64,000 nucleotides of DNA from Saccharothrix carnea. GTDB taxonomy: Bacteria; Actinomycetota; Actinomycetes; Mycobacteriales; Pseudonocardiaceae. The notes beneath the pieces are model-generated. The model saw only the letters and a list, made by a program, of their open reading frames with translations. It ran no database searches and was not told where the DNA came from. Of this stretch, positions 8,815 to 16,619 are shown one piece after another (the first letter of the stretch is position 1; each line of letters opens with the position of its first letter). Location of the stretch: NCBI RefSeq assembly GCF_003014735.1, contig NZ_PYAX01000008.1:372001-436000 (forward strand), written 5' to 3'. The translations under genes and the position numbers were made by a program.

Positions 8815-9753
8815 ATGTCCCGCAAGATTTCCCGTGCGCTGCTCGCGGCCACGGCCCTGGTCGCGACCGCGGCCATGGCACCCTCGGCCAGCGCCGCGTC
8901 GTTCAACCTCGAAGGCTGGGGTACGCAGTGCGGTGGCACGACGGGTGGTGGCAGCGCCTCCCCGGTGACCGTCACCACCGCCTCGGCGTTCATCTCCGCC
9001 GTCGGGTCGTCGAGCGCGTCGGTGGTCCGGGTCTCCGGCACCATCACGTTGTCCAGCATGACCAAGGTCGCCTCGAACAAGACGATCATCGGTGTCGGTT
9101 CCGGCGCCACCATCACCGGGCACGGCCTGAACGTCTCCAACGCGTCCAACGTCATCATCCGGAACCTGAACTTCACCGGGTGGAAGGACGACGCGATCAA
9201 CGTCCAGTACTCGACCCGGGTCTGGATCGACCACAACAGCCTGCGCAGCGGCTACGACGGCGCGATCGACATCAAGCGCGCGTCCGACTGCGTGACCGTG
9301 TCGTGGAACAAGATCAGCTCGCACGACAAGACCATGTTGCTGGGCCACAGCGACGACAACGGCAGCGAGGACCGCGGCAAGCTGCGGGTCAGCTACCACC
9401 ACAACTGGTTCGACGGCACCGGCCAGCGCCACCCGCGGGTCCGCTTCGGCAACCCCGTGCACGTCTACAACAACTACTACGGCGGCGTGACGTCGTACGG
9501 TGTCGCTTCCACGGAGGAGGCGGGCGTGCTCGTGGAAGGCAACTACTTCGAGAACACCGAGGACCCGTTCCACCGCGGTGAGGGCAGCTCCGACCCCGCC
9601 AACCTGGTGGCGCGCAACAACCACTTCGTCAACTCGGGCTCGGGTGACCAGGGTGGCAGCGTCAAGTCCATTCCGTACTCCTACGCGCTGGACAGCGCGA
9701 GCGGCGTGAAGTCGATCGTGCAGAGCGGCGCGGGCGTGGGCAAGGTCGGCTGA
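8815..9753 (+). CDS. Secreted pectate lyase, PL1 family
   Basis: This 312-residue exported enzyme has a signal peptide ending at SASA (about residue 27). The rest is a single PL1 parallel beta-helix with VIIRNLNF, VWIDHNSL, YDGAIDIKR (calcium ligands) and the catalytic QRHPRVRFG motif (R208). It is shorter than the lyase-esterase at 2365 and carries no esterase. ATG 8815 is preceded by GGAGG at 8803-8807. An 82-bp gap separates it from the dehydratase gene, so it may have its own promoter or be the last cistron of the pectin operon. A clear terminator follows at 9785. Confidence 0.93.
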   Translation: MSRKISRALLAATALVATAAMAPSASAASFNLEGWGTQCGGTTGGGSASPVTVTTASAFISAVGSSSASVVRVSGTITLSSMTKVASNKTIIGVGSGATITGHGLNVSNASNVIIRNLNFTGWKDDAINVQYSTRVWIDHNSLRSGYDGAIDIKRASDCVTVSWNKISSHDKTMLLGHSDDNGSEDRGKLRVSYHHNWFDGTGQRHPRVRFGNPVHVYNNYYGGVTSYGVASTEEAGVLVEGNYFENTEDPFHRGEGSSDPANLVARNNHFVNSGSGDQGGSVKSIPYSYALDSASGVKSIVQSGAGVGKVG

Positions 9754-9784
9754 CCTGCAAGTTTGATGTGATCCAAGCGTTGAC

Positions 9785-9826
9785 GGGCGGCCCCTGGCTT
9801 CGTCTCCCAGCCAGGGACCGCCCTTT
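9785..9826 (+). terminator. Rho-independent terminator after pectate lyase
   Basis: Arms 9785-9799 and 9809-9823 form a 15-bp GC-rich stem with one G-U-type mismatch and a 9-base loop, followed by TTT. It lies 32 bases past the pectate lyase stop and closes the pectin block. Confidence 0.8.
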
Positions 9827-10105
9827 CACGCACCTACCACCGTGCCGCCGCTGATCACTCGAATGAGCGAATCAAACGTGAATGGAAGATTCACCTGCAA
9901 CTTTTCCCGCACCATTGACGTTGCCGGGAAAGAAGGAGGCGGCACCCCCGGGCGGCGTCACGGTCCACGAGGCCCACAACGGGCCCACCCAACCTCACCC
10001 TCGCCACCACTGCCCACCGCACTGGGCCACGAGCACCACCACTGGCCGCTAGCGACCCTGGCCGAGCGCCCGCGCGGCCACTCGCACGCGGACCCGCGCA
10101 CCACC

Positions 10106-10199
10106 CGCGGACCCGTCGCGCCGTGCCCGGACCCGCGGACCCGTCGCGCCCTGCCCGGACGTGCGGCGCCACGCGCGGACCCGCCGCGCAATGCCCGGA
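10106..10199. repeat. Three imperfect copies of a 26-nt GC-rich repeat
   Basis: Copies start at 10106, 10134 and 10174, each beginning CGCGGACCCG and ending TGCCCGGA. Copies 1 and 2 differ at one base and copy 3 at about three. Spacing is 28 then 40 nt. Spacers are too short and uneven for CRISPR. Confidence 0.6.
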
Positions 10200-10590
10200 C
10201 GTGCGGATCACGGCCGGCCCCAGGACGCCCTGCCCGACTCGACCCGACCCGCCACGACCAGCGCATCACGGCCGGACTCGCGCGTCGCGGCGCGTGGGCT
10301 CACGCATCGCCACGCGCGGACCCCGCCCACCAAACGCCCGTGTCCGCGCACCTCCCGCGCTTGCTGGGCTTGCGGAACGCCGCGGGATGCGCACAGCGTG
10401 CTCGCCCTCTCGCCCGACTCCCTCGTACCGCCCGCCCTCGCGGGCACGCCTACCCGTGGGTAGGGGCCATCGGAGCGGTTGGCGGCGGTGCGCGGCCGCC
10501 TGTGCGGCGGGGAGGGCCGTGTGAGGGTGTGAGCCGGGCGGCCGTGTGGGCGGACGGCTGGCCGGTGGGTGGTGGTGGTCAGGTGGCTGC

Positions 10591-10610
10591 GGGCGGGCGG
10601 GCGGGTGGGG
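10591..10610 (+). other. G-quadruplex-type motif
   Basis: GGGCGGGCGGGCGGGTGGGG has five runs of three or more G separated by single bases, the densest quadruplex-type motif in the window. It lies 44 bp beyond the 3' end of the protease gene, which is on the opposite strand, so the transcript would carry the C-rich complement. Function unknown. Confidence 0.5.
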
Positions 10611-10653
10611 AGGTGGAGGGTGGAGCCCGCCCGCAGCGGGCCTGGTGGTGGGG

Positions 10654-12114
10654 TCAGGCGCGGCGCCATTTTTGGTTGGTGCCGCCTGTGCACTCCCACT
10701 GTTGCAGCGGTGTGCCGGTGCCGCCCCATGAGGTGACGTCGACGCACTTGTTCGCCTGGGGGTTGACGAGGTCGCCGGCGGCGCTGAGGACGAATTGCTG
10801 GGCCGGGTTGCCCGAGCAGCGGGCCAGTTGGATGGCCGCGCCGTTGTCGCGGGAGCCCCAGGCGACGTCCATGCACAGGCCGAATGCGCGGATGGTGCCG
10901 TCGCCGGCGAAGGTCCAGTTCTGGGCGGCCGTTCCGTTGCAGTCCCAGAGTTGCAGGCGTTGGCCCTCGGCGCCGTTCGAGTTCGGCACGTCGATGCACT
11001 TGTCCTGCCAGCCGACGATCCGGCTCGTGCTGCCGCCGCCCGTGGTGGTGAGCTGGAGGCCGTAGACGTTCAGGATCTCGTTCAGCGGCTGGAACAGCGT
11101 CGTTCCACCGGACGAGCAGTTGCCCGAACCGCCCGAGGTGACGCCTTGGGCCTGGTTGCCGGCCAGCCACGCGCCACCGGAGTCGCCGCCCTCGGCGCAC
11201 GCGGTGGTGGAGGTGAGGCCGTGGACCAGCCGGCCCGAGTAGTTCACGGTGACGTTCTTCGCCTGGACGGTGCCGCAGCGCCAGCCCGTGGTCCGGCCCG
11301 AACGGCACACCGACGCGCCGACGCCGGCCTCCTGCGACCCGGCGACCGCGACGCTGCCGCCCGAGTAGTTGTTCACGTACGGCGTGGGCGTCCAGTTGCT
11401 GTTGGTGCGCACCCACGCGTAGTCGTTCTCCGGGAACGACGATCCGGCGAACGTGCCCTGGGCGACGTTGTTGTGGCCCAACGTCGGGCTACCGGTGCCA
11501 CCGCAGTGCCCGGCCGTGACGAAACCGCCGTTGTTCACCGAGAACCCGACCGAGCACAGCGTGTTGCCGTTGATCACGTACTGGTCGCCGCCCCTGATGT
11601 CGTACAGCGGGCGCGGTGCCTCGGACACCACCGGCACGGCGTCCACACCGGCCCGCCCGGCGAAGGCGCGGGCCGCCGAGGTGGTGCGGGCCTGGACGAC
11701 CACGGAGTTGGACGTCGGGTCCACGTACCAGGAGTGGACGTCCGGGCTCGCGGCGGTCCGGTCGAGCCGGGCCTTGCCCTCGGCCAGCGACTTCTCGCTC
11801 CTGGTCACCTCCACGGGTGACGCGCCGGCGGCCCGGACCACGTTCGCGTCGGCCGGGTCCACGATGCCGACCTTGAGCCCGGAGTCGTACCAGGCGCCGC
11901 CGAAGCGGTCACCCAACCTGGCCCGCAAGGCGTGTTCGACCGGGACGGACGCGGCCTCGGCGGCTTGGTGCACGGCGGCCCGCGCCGGGTCCCAGCCGAG
12001 GTCGCGGGCCAGGGCGGCGTGCAGGGCGTCGCCGGGGGCGGCCTGGGCCGGTGCGGGCAGGACGATGAGCGCGGCGGTGGCCACCGCCGCGCAACACTGC
12101 GCGATGAGTCTCAC
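10654..12114 (-). CDS. Secreted serine protease (S1E, alpha-lytic/streptogrisin type) with C-terminal ricin-B lectin
   Basis: This 486-residue pre-pro-enzyme has a signal peptide ending APAQA (25), a pro-domain to about residue 172 that helps folding, and a chymotrypsin-fold catalytic domain (about 173-352). The triad is H203 (FVTAGHCG), D231 (PENDYAW) and S312 (EGGDSGG). A ricin-type trefoil (about 358-486) follows, with repeated QxW-like motifs (QNWTF, QQFVL, QQWEC, QKWRR). It would digest protein outside the cell while held on a glycan. The start is GTG at 12114, which has AAGGAG 5 bases upstream; the open frame extends further but is not protein-like. A perfect palindrome lies just upstream. 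Confidence 0.92.
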   Translation of the reverse strand: MRLIAQCCAAVATAALIVLPAPAQAAPGDALHAALARDLGWDPARAAVHQAAEAASVPVEHALRARLGDRFGGAWYDSGLKVGIVDPADANVVRAAGASPVEVTRSEKSLAEGKARLDRTAASPDVHSWYVDPTSNSVVVQARTTSAARAFAGRAGVDAVPVVSEAPRPLYDIRGGDQYVINGNTLCSVGFSVNNGGFVTAGHCGGTGSPTLGHNNVAQGTFAGSSFPENDYAWVRTNSNWTPTPYVNNYSGGSVAVAGSQEAGVGASVCRSGRTTGWRCGTVQAKNVTVNYSGRLVHGLTSTTACAEGGDSGGAWLAGNQAQGVTSGGSGNCSSGGTTLFQPLNEILNVYGLQLTTTGGGSTSRIVGWQDKCIDVPNSNGAEGQRLQLWDCNGTAAQNWTFAGDGTIRAFGLCMDVAWGSRDNGAAIQLARCSGNPAQQFVLSAAGDLVNPQANKCVDVTSWGGTGTPLQQWECTGGTNQKWRRA

Positions 12115-12145
12115 GACAGCTCCTTGTGCAGGGGGAGGAGAGGTG

Positions 12146-12159
12146 TGAGAGCGCTCTCG
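12146..12159. promoter_or_regulatory. LacI/CebR-like operator before the protease-lectin gene
   Basis: TGAGAGCGCTCTCG contains a perfect 12-bp palindrome (12147-12158). It closely resembles the CebR operator TGGGAGCGCTCCCA known from Streptomyces. It sits 32 bp upstream of the GTG start of the protease gene, a position suited to repression. The regulator is not identifiable here. Confidence 0.55.
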
Positions 12160-12201
12160 CGGGGAAGCTTCGCAGGTGGTCCAGACCGCGTCAATAGAGG
12201 A

Positions 12202-12230
12202 GGCGCCGCCCCGGGGGACGGGGCGGCGCC
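12202..12230 (-). terminator. Hairpin after the GH87 gene
   Basis: Two perfect 11-base arms (12202-12212, 12220-12230) lie 5 bases beyond the stop of the minus-strand GH87 gene. The T-tract is weak. It also separates that gene from the promoter of the protease gene. Confidence 0.65.
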
Positions 12231-12235
12231 CGCTA

Positions 12236-15200
12236 TCAGGGGTTGACGGTGATGGTGAACGTGGACGTCCGGTTGCGGATGTTCTCGTTGTTGTTGCTGA
12301 ACCGCAGGTTGTTGAACGTGACCGAGCCGACCGCCGGACCCTGGCCCGCCTCCGGCAGCTCGTTCGCCCACACGCCGATACCGGACTTGTGCTCGAACTG
12401 GTCACCGCTGAGCCGGGCGCCGGAGATGGAGACGTTCGTCAGCACCGTGTCCTGGATCGGGTTCTCCGGCGCGGACCCGGTGTACTTGGTCTGGAACATG
12501 ATCCCGGCGTACGTCGGGTCGATGATGTCGACGTCGTTGACCCGGATGCCGCGGAACGGCTTGGAGGCCGAGAACATCCAGATCCCCGGGAACGTCTGCC
12601 CGTTCCAGAAGTGCCCGCCGGTGCGCACCAGCGTGATCCCGCTGAACGTCGTCGGCTCCGGCCCGAACCCGTTCATGGGATACCCGAAGTCCAACGAGCT
12701 GATGGTGACACCGGAGTAGGTCAACGTGTCCGCGATGTAGATGTTGCGGAACGTGTTGAGGAACCCGCCGTACACCGCCAGCCCCGCCGCGCGCCAGGTC
12801 GTCAACGACGACAGGTTCTCGTACACGTTGTTCTTCTCGTCCGCACCACCGGCGTCGATCGCCGAGAACAACGCGAAGCTGTCGTCACCGGTCGAGCGCG
12901 CCTCGATGTTGGCCACCCGGTTGTCCGTGCTGCCGTTGGTCATGTTGATGCCATCGGCGAACATGTTGCGGATCCGGGAGTCCTTGATGGTCATGAAGTC
13001 GGTGTTCGCGCCCCAGTAGAGGCACACCATGTGCTCGGCCCAGATGTTCTCGATGGTGATGTTCGAGACGTTGGCGAAGTCGAACACCTTGCCCGGGCCG
13101 TCGATGCGGGAGACGTAGTTGCCGAAGAACGCGAACCCGCTGAACGTCGAGCCGTTCACCGACTGCTCGGCCCGGAAGCCCGCGTCGGTGTTCTCCTGCG
13201 TGGTCGGCACGACGAACTTGGTGAACCACGGTCCCGCGCCGATCACCCGGATCGGCTTGCCGTACACCTGGAACTTCTGCGACGTGGTGTAAGTACCGGC
13301 CGGCAGGTACACGCCGAGCAGGTTGCCGCTGGTGTCCATGCGGAACCGGTCCAGCGCGTTCTGCACGTCCTGGTGGCCGAACCCGGTCGGCGTGAGGTAC
13401 CGGGCCGGGTCGGGGTTGGCCCGCGCCACCGCGTGCTCGAAGTTCACGAAGTCGATGGCGTAGTTCGTGGTGTTGGCCGCGTCCTTCTGCAGCTTGATCT
13501 TCGTGCCGGGCGGGAACGTGCCGTTCAGCATCACGCTCGCCTCGTCGTAGATGTGCCGCGGCCCGCCCGCGCCCGGCGAGTTGCCCGGCTGGGCCTCGTT
13601 GCCGTAGAGCCAGATGTGCCGCGACGTCAGGTCGACCGCCTTGTGGAACGACCCGTTGACGTAGACGTTCAGCGTGGCGTTGATGCCGCCGCCGCCCACC
13701 GAGTCCGGGATGGAGAAGCGGGTGACGAGGGTGTTGGTCGAGCCGGTGGTGGTGAACTCGACCGACGAGCCGGTGCTGTTGAGCGTCACCGCGCGCCGAC
13801 CGGACGCCTCACCGGCGAGGTCGCCGATGGTGCGGTTCGGGCCGATCTTCTGCGCGCCGCCCGCGGTGACGGCGTCCTCGGCCTCGATGTGCTCCCACGG
13901 CACGTTCGCGCCGCGGCCGACGAACAGCGACTGCGTGCTGACGTTGTTCGCCTGGCGTGCCGCGATCTCGTTGGCGTCCACCGCGACCTCGGTGCGCAGC
14001 GTGTACTTGCCGTTCGCGGCGGGCCAGGTGCCCAGGGTGACCGGCGGCGCCGACTGGCCCGGTTGGATCGCTCCAGTGTGGCTGCCGGTGAACGTGCGCA
14101 CGGTCGCGCCCGTGGTGGCGTTGACGAGCGTGAGCGTGACGCCGTGCGCACCGGCGGCCGTGGCGATCGAGCCTTCGTTGCGCAGCACCACGCTGAACGT
14201 GGTGTTCTGGCCGTTGGCCGGGTTGTTCGGCGACCAGCTCAGCGCGCCGACCAGGTCCGAGCTGGGCACCGGGGTGACGACGAGCGCGCTCGGGTGCACG
14301 CGGGCGTTGTTCGCCTCGTTCTGCTCGACGACCTTCTTCGTCTCGTCCACCTTCGCGGTGTAGGAGTAGGAACCCGAGCCTCGCGGGCCGATGTTCGCCG
14401 TGACGGTGGCCGACGCGCCGGCCGCCAGGGTGCCGACCTGCGCCGTGCCCACGGCGTCGTTGCCGAGGAAGAACGTCACGTCGGTCGCGCCGGACGCCGC
14501 GGTGCCCGCGTTGCGCACGGTGGCGGACAGGGTGATCGGGTTCGTCTCGACCGGGCTGGTCGGGGTGAACGACGTGGCGGTCACGGTCAGGTCCGGGTTG
14601 GGCGCGGCGACGCCGAAGACCTGGAACTCGGCGACCTGGCCGCCGGGCGCGCCGGTGTTGGACGTGATGCGCAGCTGCACGTCCGCGACCCGCCCGGTCA
14701 ACGGGATGGTGACCGTGTTGCCGGTGGCCGGGTTGAACGCGTAGTCGCGCGCGGCCACCAGGCTGGTGAAGCCGGTGGCGCTCTGCTCGCGGCCCAGCAC
14801 CTGGATGTTCTGCGTGCGGGCGGCCCACGCCGACGCCGGGTTGAGCTTGAGCACGACCGAGCTGAGGTCGGCGTTCGAGCCGAGCTGCGTGGTCAGCGTG
14901 CTCGGGTAGGTCGCGCCTTCCCAGTACGTGTTCACGTCGTCGTCGTTGGCGTTGCCGGCCACGAAGGTGAAGACGTGGGAGCTGGCCGTGATCGGCCTGC
15001 CCTTGGCCAGGTTCGCGCCCGTGGCCCCGGCCCGGGTGACGGAGTTGCTCGGCGGCGACTGGTTGCCCGCCGCGTCCTTGGCGATCACGTGGTAGGTGAC
15101 CGCGAGGCCGTCCGGCTGGGAGTCGGTGTAGGTCAGCACGGTGCCCGCGACGCTCGTGCGCAGCGCGCCGTTGGCGTACACGTCGTACCCGGTGACGCCG

Positions 15201-16051
15201 GTGTTGTCGGTGGACGCCGACCAGGTCAGCCGGATCTGGCCGGACTGCGGCGAGGTGTGGGCGAGGTTCGTGGGCGCCGAGGGTGCCTGCGTGTCGCCGG
15301 TGGTCGGGCCGTGCACCTCGAACTCCGAGACCTGACCGGCGGGCCAGGCCGTGTTGCCGCTGATCAGCAGCCGCACGTACCGCGTGGTGGCGGCGGTGAA
15401 CTGGATCGTCACGGTGTTGTTCGCGGTCGGGTTGAACGCGTACTGCGCGGACGGCACGAGGTCGCCGAAGTTCTGGCCGTCGGTGCTGTGCTGCACGGCC
15501 AACGTCTGCGTGCGCGCGCCCCAGCCCGCTGTCGGCAGCTTGAGCACGACCCGGTCCACCTTGAGCGCCGCGCCCAGGTCGGCCCGCAGCCACTGCGGGA
15601 ACGCGTTGTTGGCGCTCTCCCAGTAGGTGGCCTGGTTGCCGTCACCGGCGTTGGCCGGCTGGTAGACGTCGGCGTGGCTGCTCGCGGTGTACGTGGCGGC
15701 GAGCTGGGCGGCCGCGGCGGCTTCGCGGACGTCGATGTCCTCCACCGGCGCGCCGTCCACGCGCACGTAGCGCACCAGCGTGGGGTCGACGTCGAACGTC
15801 TGGCGGTCGCCCTCGCGCGGTGCGGACGGCACGAGGGTGGCGAACCCCTTGCCGTCGAGGCTGGTCTGGACGGAGAACGTGGCCTCGTCGTCAGGCAGTG
15901 CGAGGCGGACCTGGTCGATGCGGGTCGGTGCGCCGAGGTCGAGCACCCCGGCGGACGGCGCGGCCTGGGCGGCAGGGGGGCTCAGGGTGAACGCGGTGAG
16001 GGACAGGGCGATCAGGGAGGCGGCGAGGCGTGGTCGTGTCGTCGTTGACAT
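12236..16051 (-). CDS. Secreted multidomain GH87 alpha-1,3-glucanase
   Basis: This is a 1271-residue exported protein with a signal peptide ending PAAQA (30). In order it carries a discoidin-like (F5/8C) domain (about 90-250), an fibronectin type III repeat (about 255-345), a second discoidin-like domain (about 350-495), two CARDB-like Ig domains (about 500-735), a CBM35-like segment starting HIEAEDA, and a C-terminal beta-helix. In the helix, D1033 (ADGIN) and D1056/D1057 (TGDDSFAL) lie 23 and 24 residues apart. That is exactly the spacing of the catalytic triad reported for GH87 alpha-1,3-glucanase Agl-KA (D1067, D1090, D1091). It should cut alpha-1,3-glucan of fungal walls or biofilms. The ATG at 16051 directly precedes the signal peptide; its ribosome site (GAAGGG) is modest. 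Confidence 0.85.
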   Translation of the reverse strand: MSTTTRPRLAASLIALSLTAFTLSPPAAQAAPSAGVLDLGAPTRIDQVRLALPDDEATFSVQTSLDGKGFATLVPSAPREGDRQTFDVDPTLVRYVRVDGAPVEDIDVREAAAAAQLAATYTASSHADVYQPANAGDGNQATYWESANNAFPQWLRADLGAALKVDRVVLKLPTAGWGARTQTLAVQHSTDGQNFGDLVPSAQYAFNPTANNTVTIQFTAATTRYVRLLISGNTAWPAGQVSEFEVHGPTTGDTQAPSAPTNLAHTSPQSGQIRLTWSASTDNTGVTGYDVYANGALRTSVAGTVLTYTDSQPDGLAVTYHVIAKDAAGNQSPPSNSVTRAGATGANLAKGRPITASSHVFTFVAGNANDDDVNTYWEGATYPSTLTTQLGSNADLSSVVLKLNPASAWAARTQNIQVLGREQSATGFTSLVAARDYAFNPATGNTVTIPLTGRVADVQLRITSNTGAPGGQVAEFQVFGVAAPNPDLTVTATSFTPTSPVETNPITLSATVRNAGTAASGATDVTFFLGNDAVGTAQVGTLAAGASATVTANIGPRGSGSYSYTAKVDETKKVVEQNEANNARVHPSALVVTPVPSSDLVGALSWSPNNPANGQNTTFSVVLRNEGSIATAAGAHGVTLTLVNATTGATVRTFTGSHTGAIQPGQSAPPVTLGTWPAANGKYTLRTEVAVDANEIAARQANNVSTQSLFVGRGANVPWEHIEAEDAVTAGGAQKIGPNRTIGDLAGEASGRRAVTLNSTGSSVEFTTTGSTNTLVTRFSIPDSVGGGGINATLNVYVNGSFHKAVDLTSRHIWLYGNEAQPGNSPGAGGPRHIYDEASVMLNGTFPPGTKIKLQKDAANTTNYAIDFVNFEHAVARANPDPARYLTPTGFGHQDVQNALDRFRMDTSGNLLGVYLPAGTYTTSQKFQVYGKPIRVIGAGPWFTKFVVPTTQENTDAGFRAEQSVNGSTFSGFAFFGNYVSRIDGPGKVFDFANVSNITIENIWAEHMVCLYWGANTDFMTIKDSRIRNMFADGINMTNGSTDNRVANIEARSTGDDSFALFSAIDAGGADEKNNVYENLSSLTTWRAAGLAVYGGFLNTFRNIYIADTLTYSGVTISSLDFGYPMNGFGPEPTTFSGITLVRTGGHFWNGQTFPGIWMFSASKPFRGIRVNDVDIIDPTYAGIMFQTKYTGSAPENPIQDTVLTNVSISGARLSGDQFEHKSGIGVWANELPEAGQGPAVGSVTFNNLRFSNNNENIRNRTSTFTITVNP

Positions 16052-16214
16052 CGTCGTGCTGGCCCTTCTCGTTAGGGCATTCCGGGATCTTGTCGCAAAG
16101 TTCCGCACAGTTGTCGATTTCTTGCGTAACCGGATCGCAGCGTTGCAGAGCCCTCTCCGGAAAGTCAACGGTCCGCGCCTCGTCGCCCCGACCGTTGCGC
16201 CAACCGGCCGAACG

Positions 16215-16252
16215 CGACGAAGGCCGCCCCGGAAGCGGGGCGGCCTTCGTCG
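16215..16252. terminator. Perfect 16-bp stem terminator
   Basis: Arms 16215-16230 and 16237-16252 are perfectly complementary with a 6-base loop. It lies just past the stop of the small minus-strand membrane-protein gene and upstream of the GH87 promoter, so it insulates the two. Confidence 0.8.
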
Positions 16253-16271
16253 TCGTGCGGCGTAGTGGGTG

Positions 16272-16445
16272 TCAGGACGCCTTGCGCCGGGCGGCGAGCA
16301 GGCCCACCAGGCCCGCGATCGCGAGCGGTGCGCCGACCAGCGGCAGCAACGGGATCCCGGCCACCAGGCCGATGCCGTTCACCAGCACCCCCAGGAGCAG
16401 CAGCACCCTCCACACCACCGCACCGTTCCCGTTCTGTCCCGTCAC
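16272..16445 (-). CDS. Small two-helix membrane protein, unknown function
   Basis: This 57-residue protein starts MTGQNGNGAVVWRVLLLLGV and ends in a basic tail, LLAARRKAS. Two hydrophobic stretches (about 11-31 and 33-51) suggest two membrane helices joined by a Pro-containing turn. GTG 16445 has GGAGCG 3-8 bases upstream, and a strong terminator follows the stop. These signals make it a real gene despite its size. It is monocistronic and facing away from the NB-ARC gene. No family is recognised. Confidence 0.65.
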   Translation of the reverse strand: MTGQNGNGAVVWRVLLLLGVLVNGIGLVAGIPLLPLVGAPLAIAGLVGLLAARRKAS

Positions 16446-16619
16446 GTCCGCTCCTTCCGCTCGACTGCGGTCGCACGCTAGCCGCGCCGCCGGCCCCGCT
16501 GACCGGCCCGCGAGCGTTCACGCAGGTGGGAAGCGGTGCGCAGATCCCCGTTCCGGGCCGCTGCGGGGATCGGGTGCCGGTCGGCGAGCACTAGACTGCG
16601 TGATCATCTGGAGGTGGCG

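Larger units (their letters stand above)
9827..10653. other. Gene-free GC-rich spacer with short repeats and a G-run
   Basis: No frame in these 827 bp encodes a protein-like sequence; the open frames are rich in Arg, Ala and Pro as expected from random GC-rich DNA. It holds a 26-nt repeat present three times (10106-10199) and a dense G-run (10591-10610). It separates the plus-strand pectin block from the minus-strand protease gene. Confidence 0.6.

Noticed and set aside
10106-10199. CRISPR array
   Set aside because: Only three copies, spacers of 2 and 14 nt, no cas genes.
12176-16048. 1290-codon plus-strand open frame opposite GH87
   Set aside because: Composition is dominated by Arg, Val, Gly and Asp repeats typical of antisense frames; the minus-strand protein has recognisable domains and catalytic residues.
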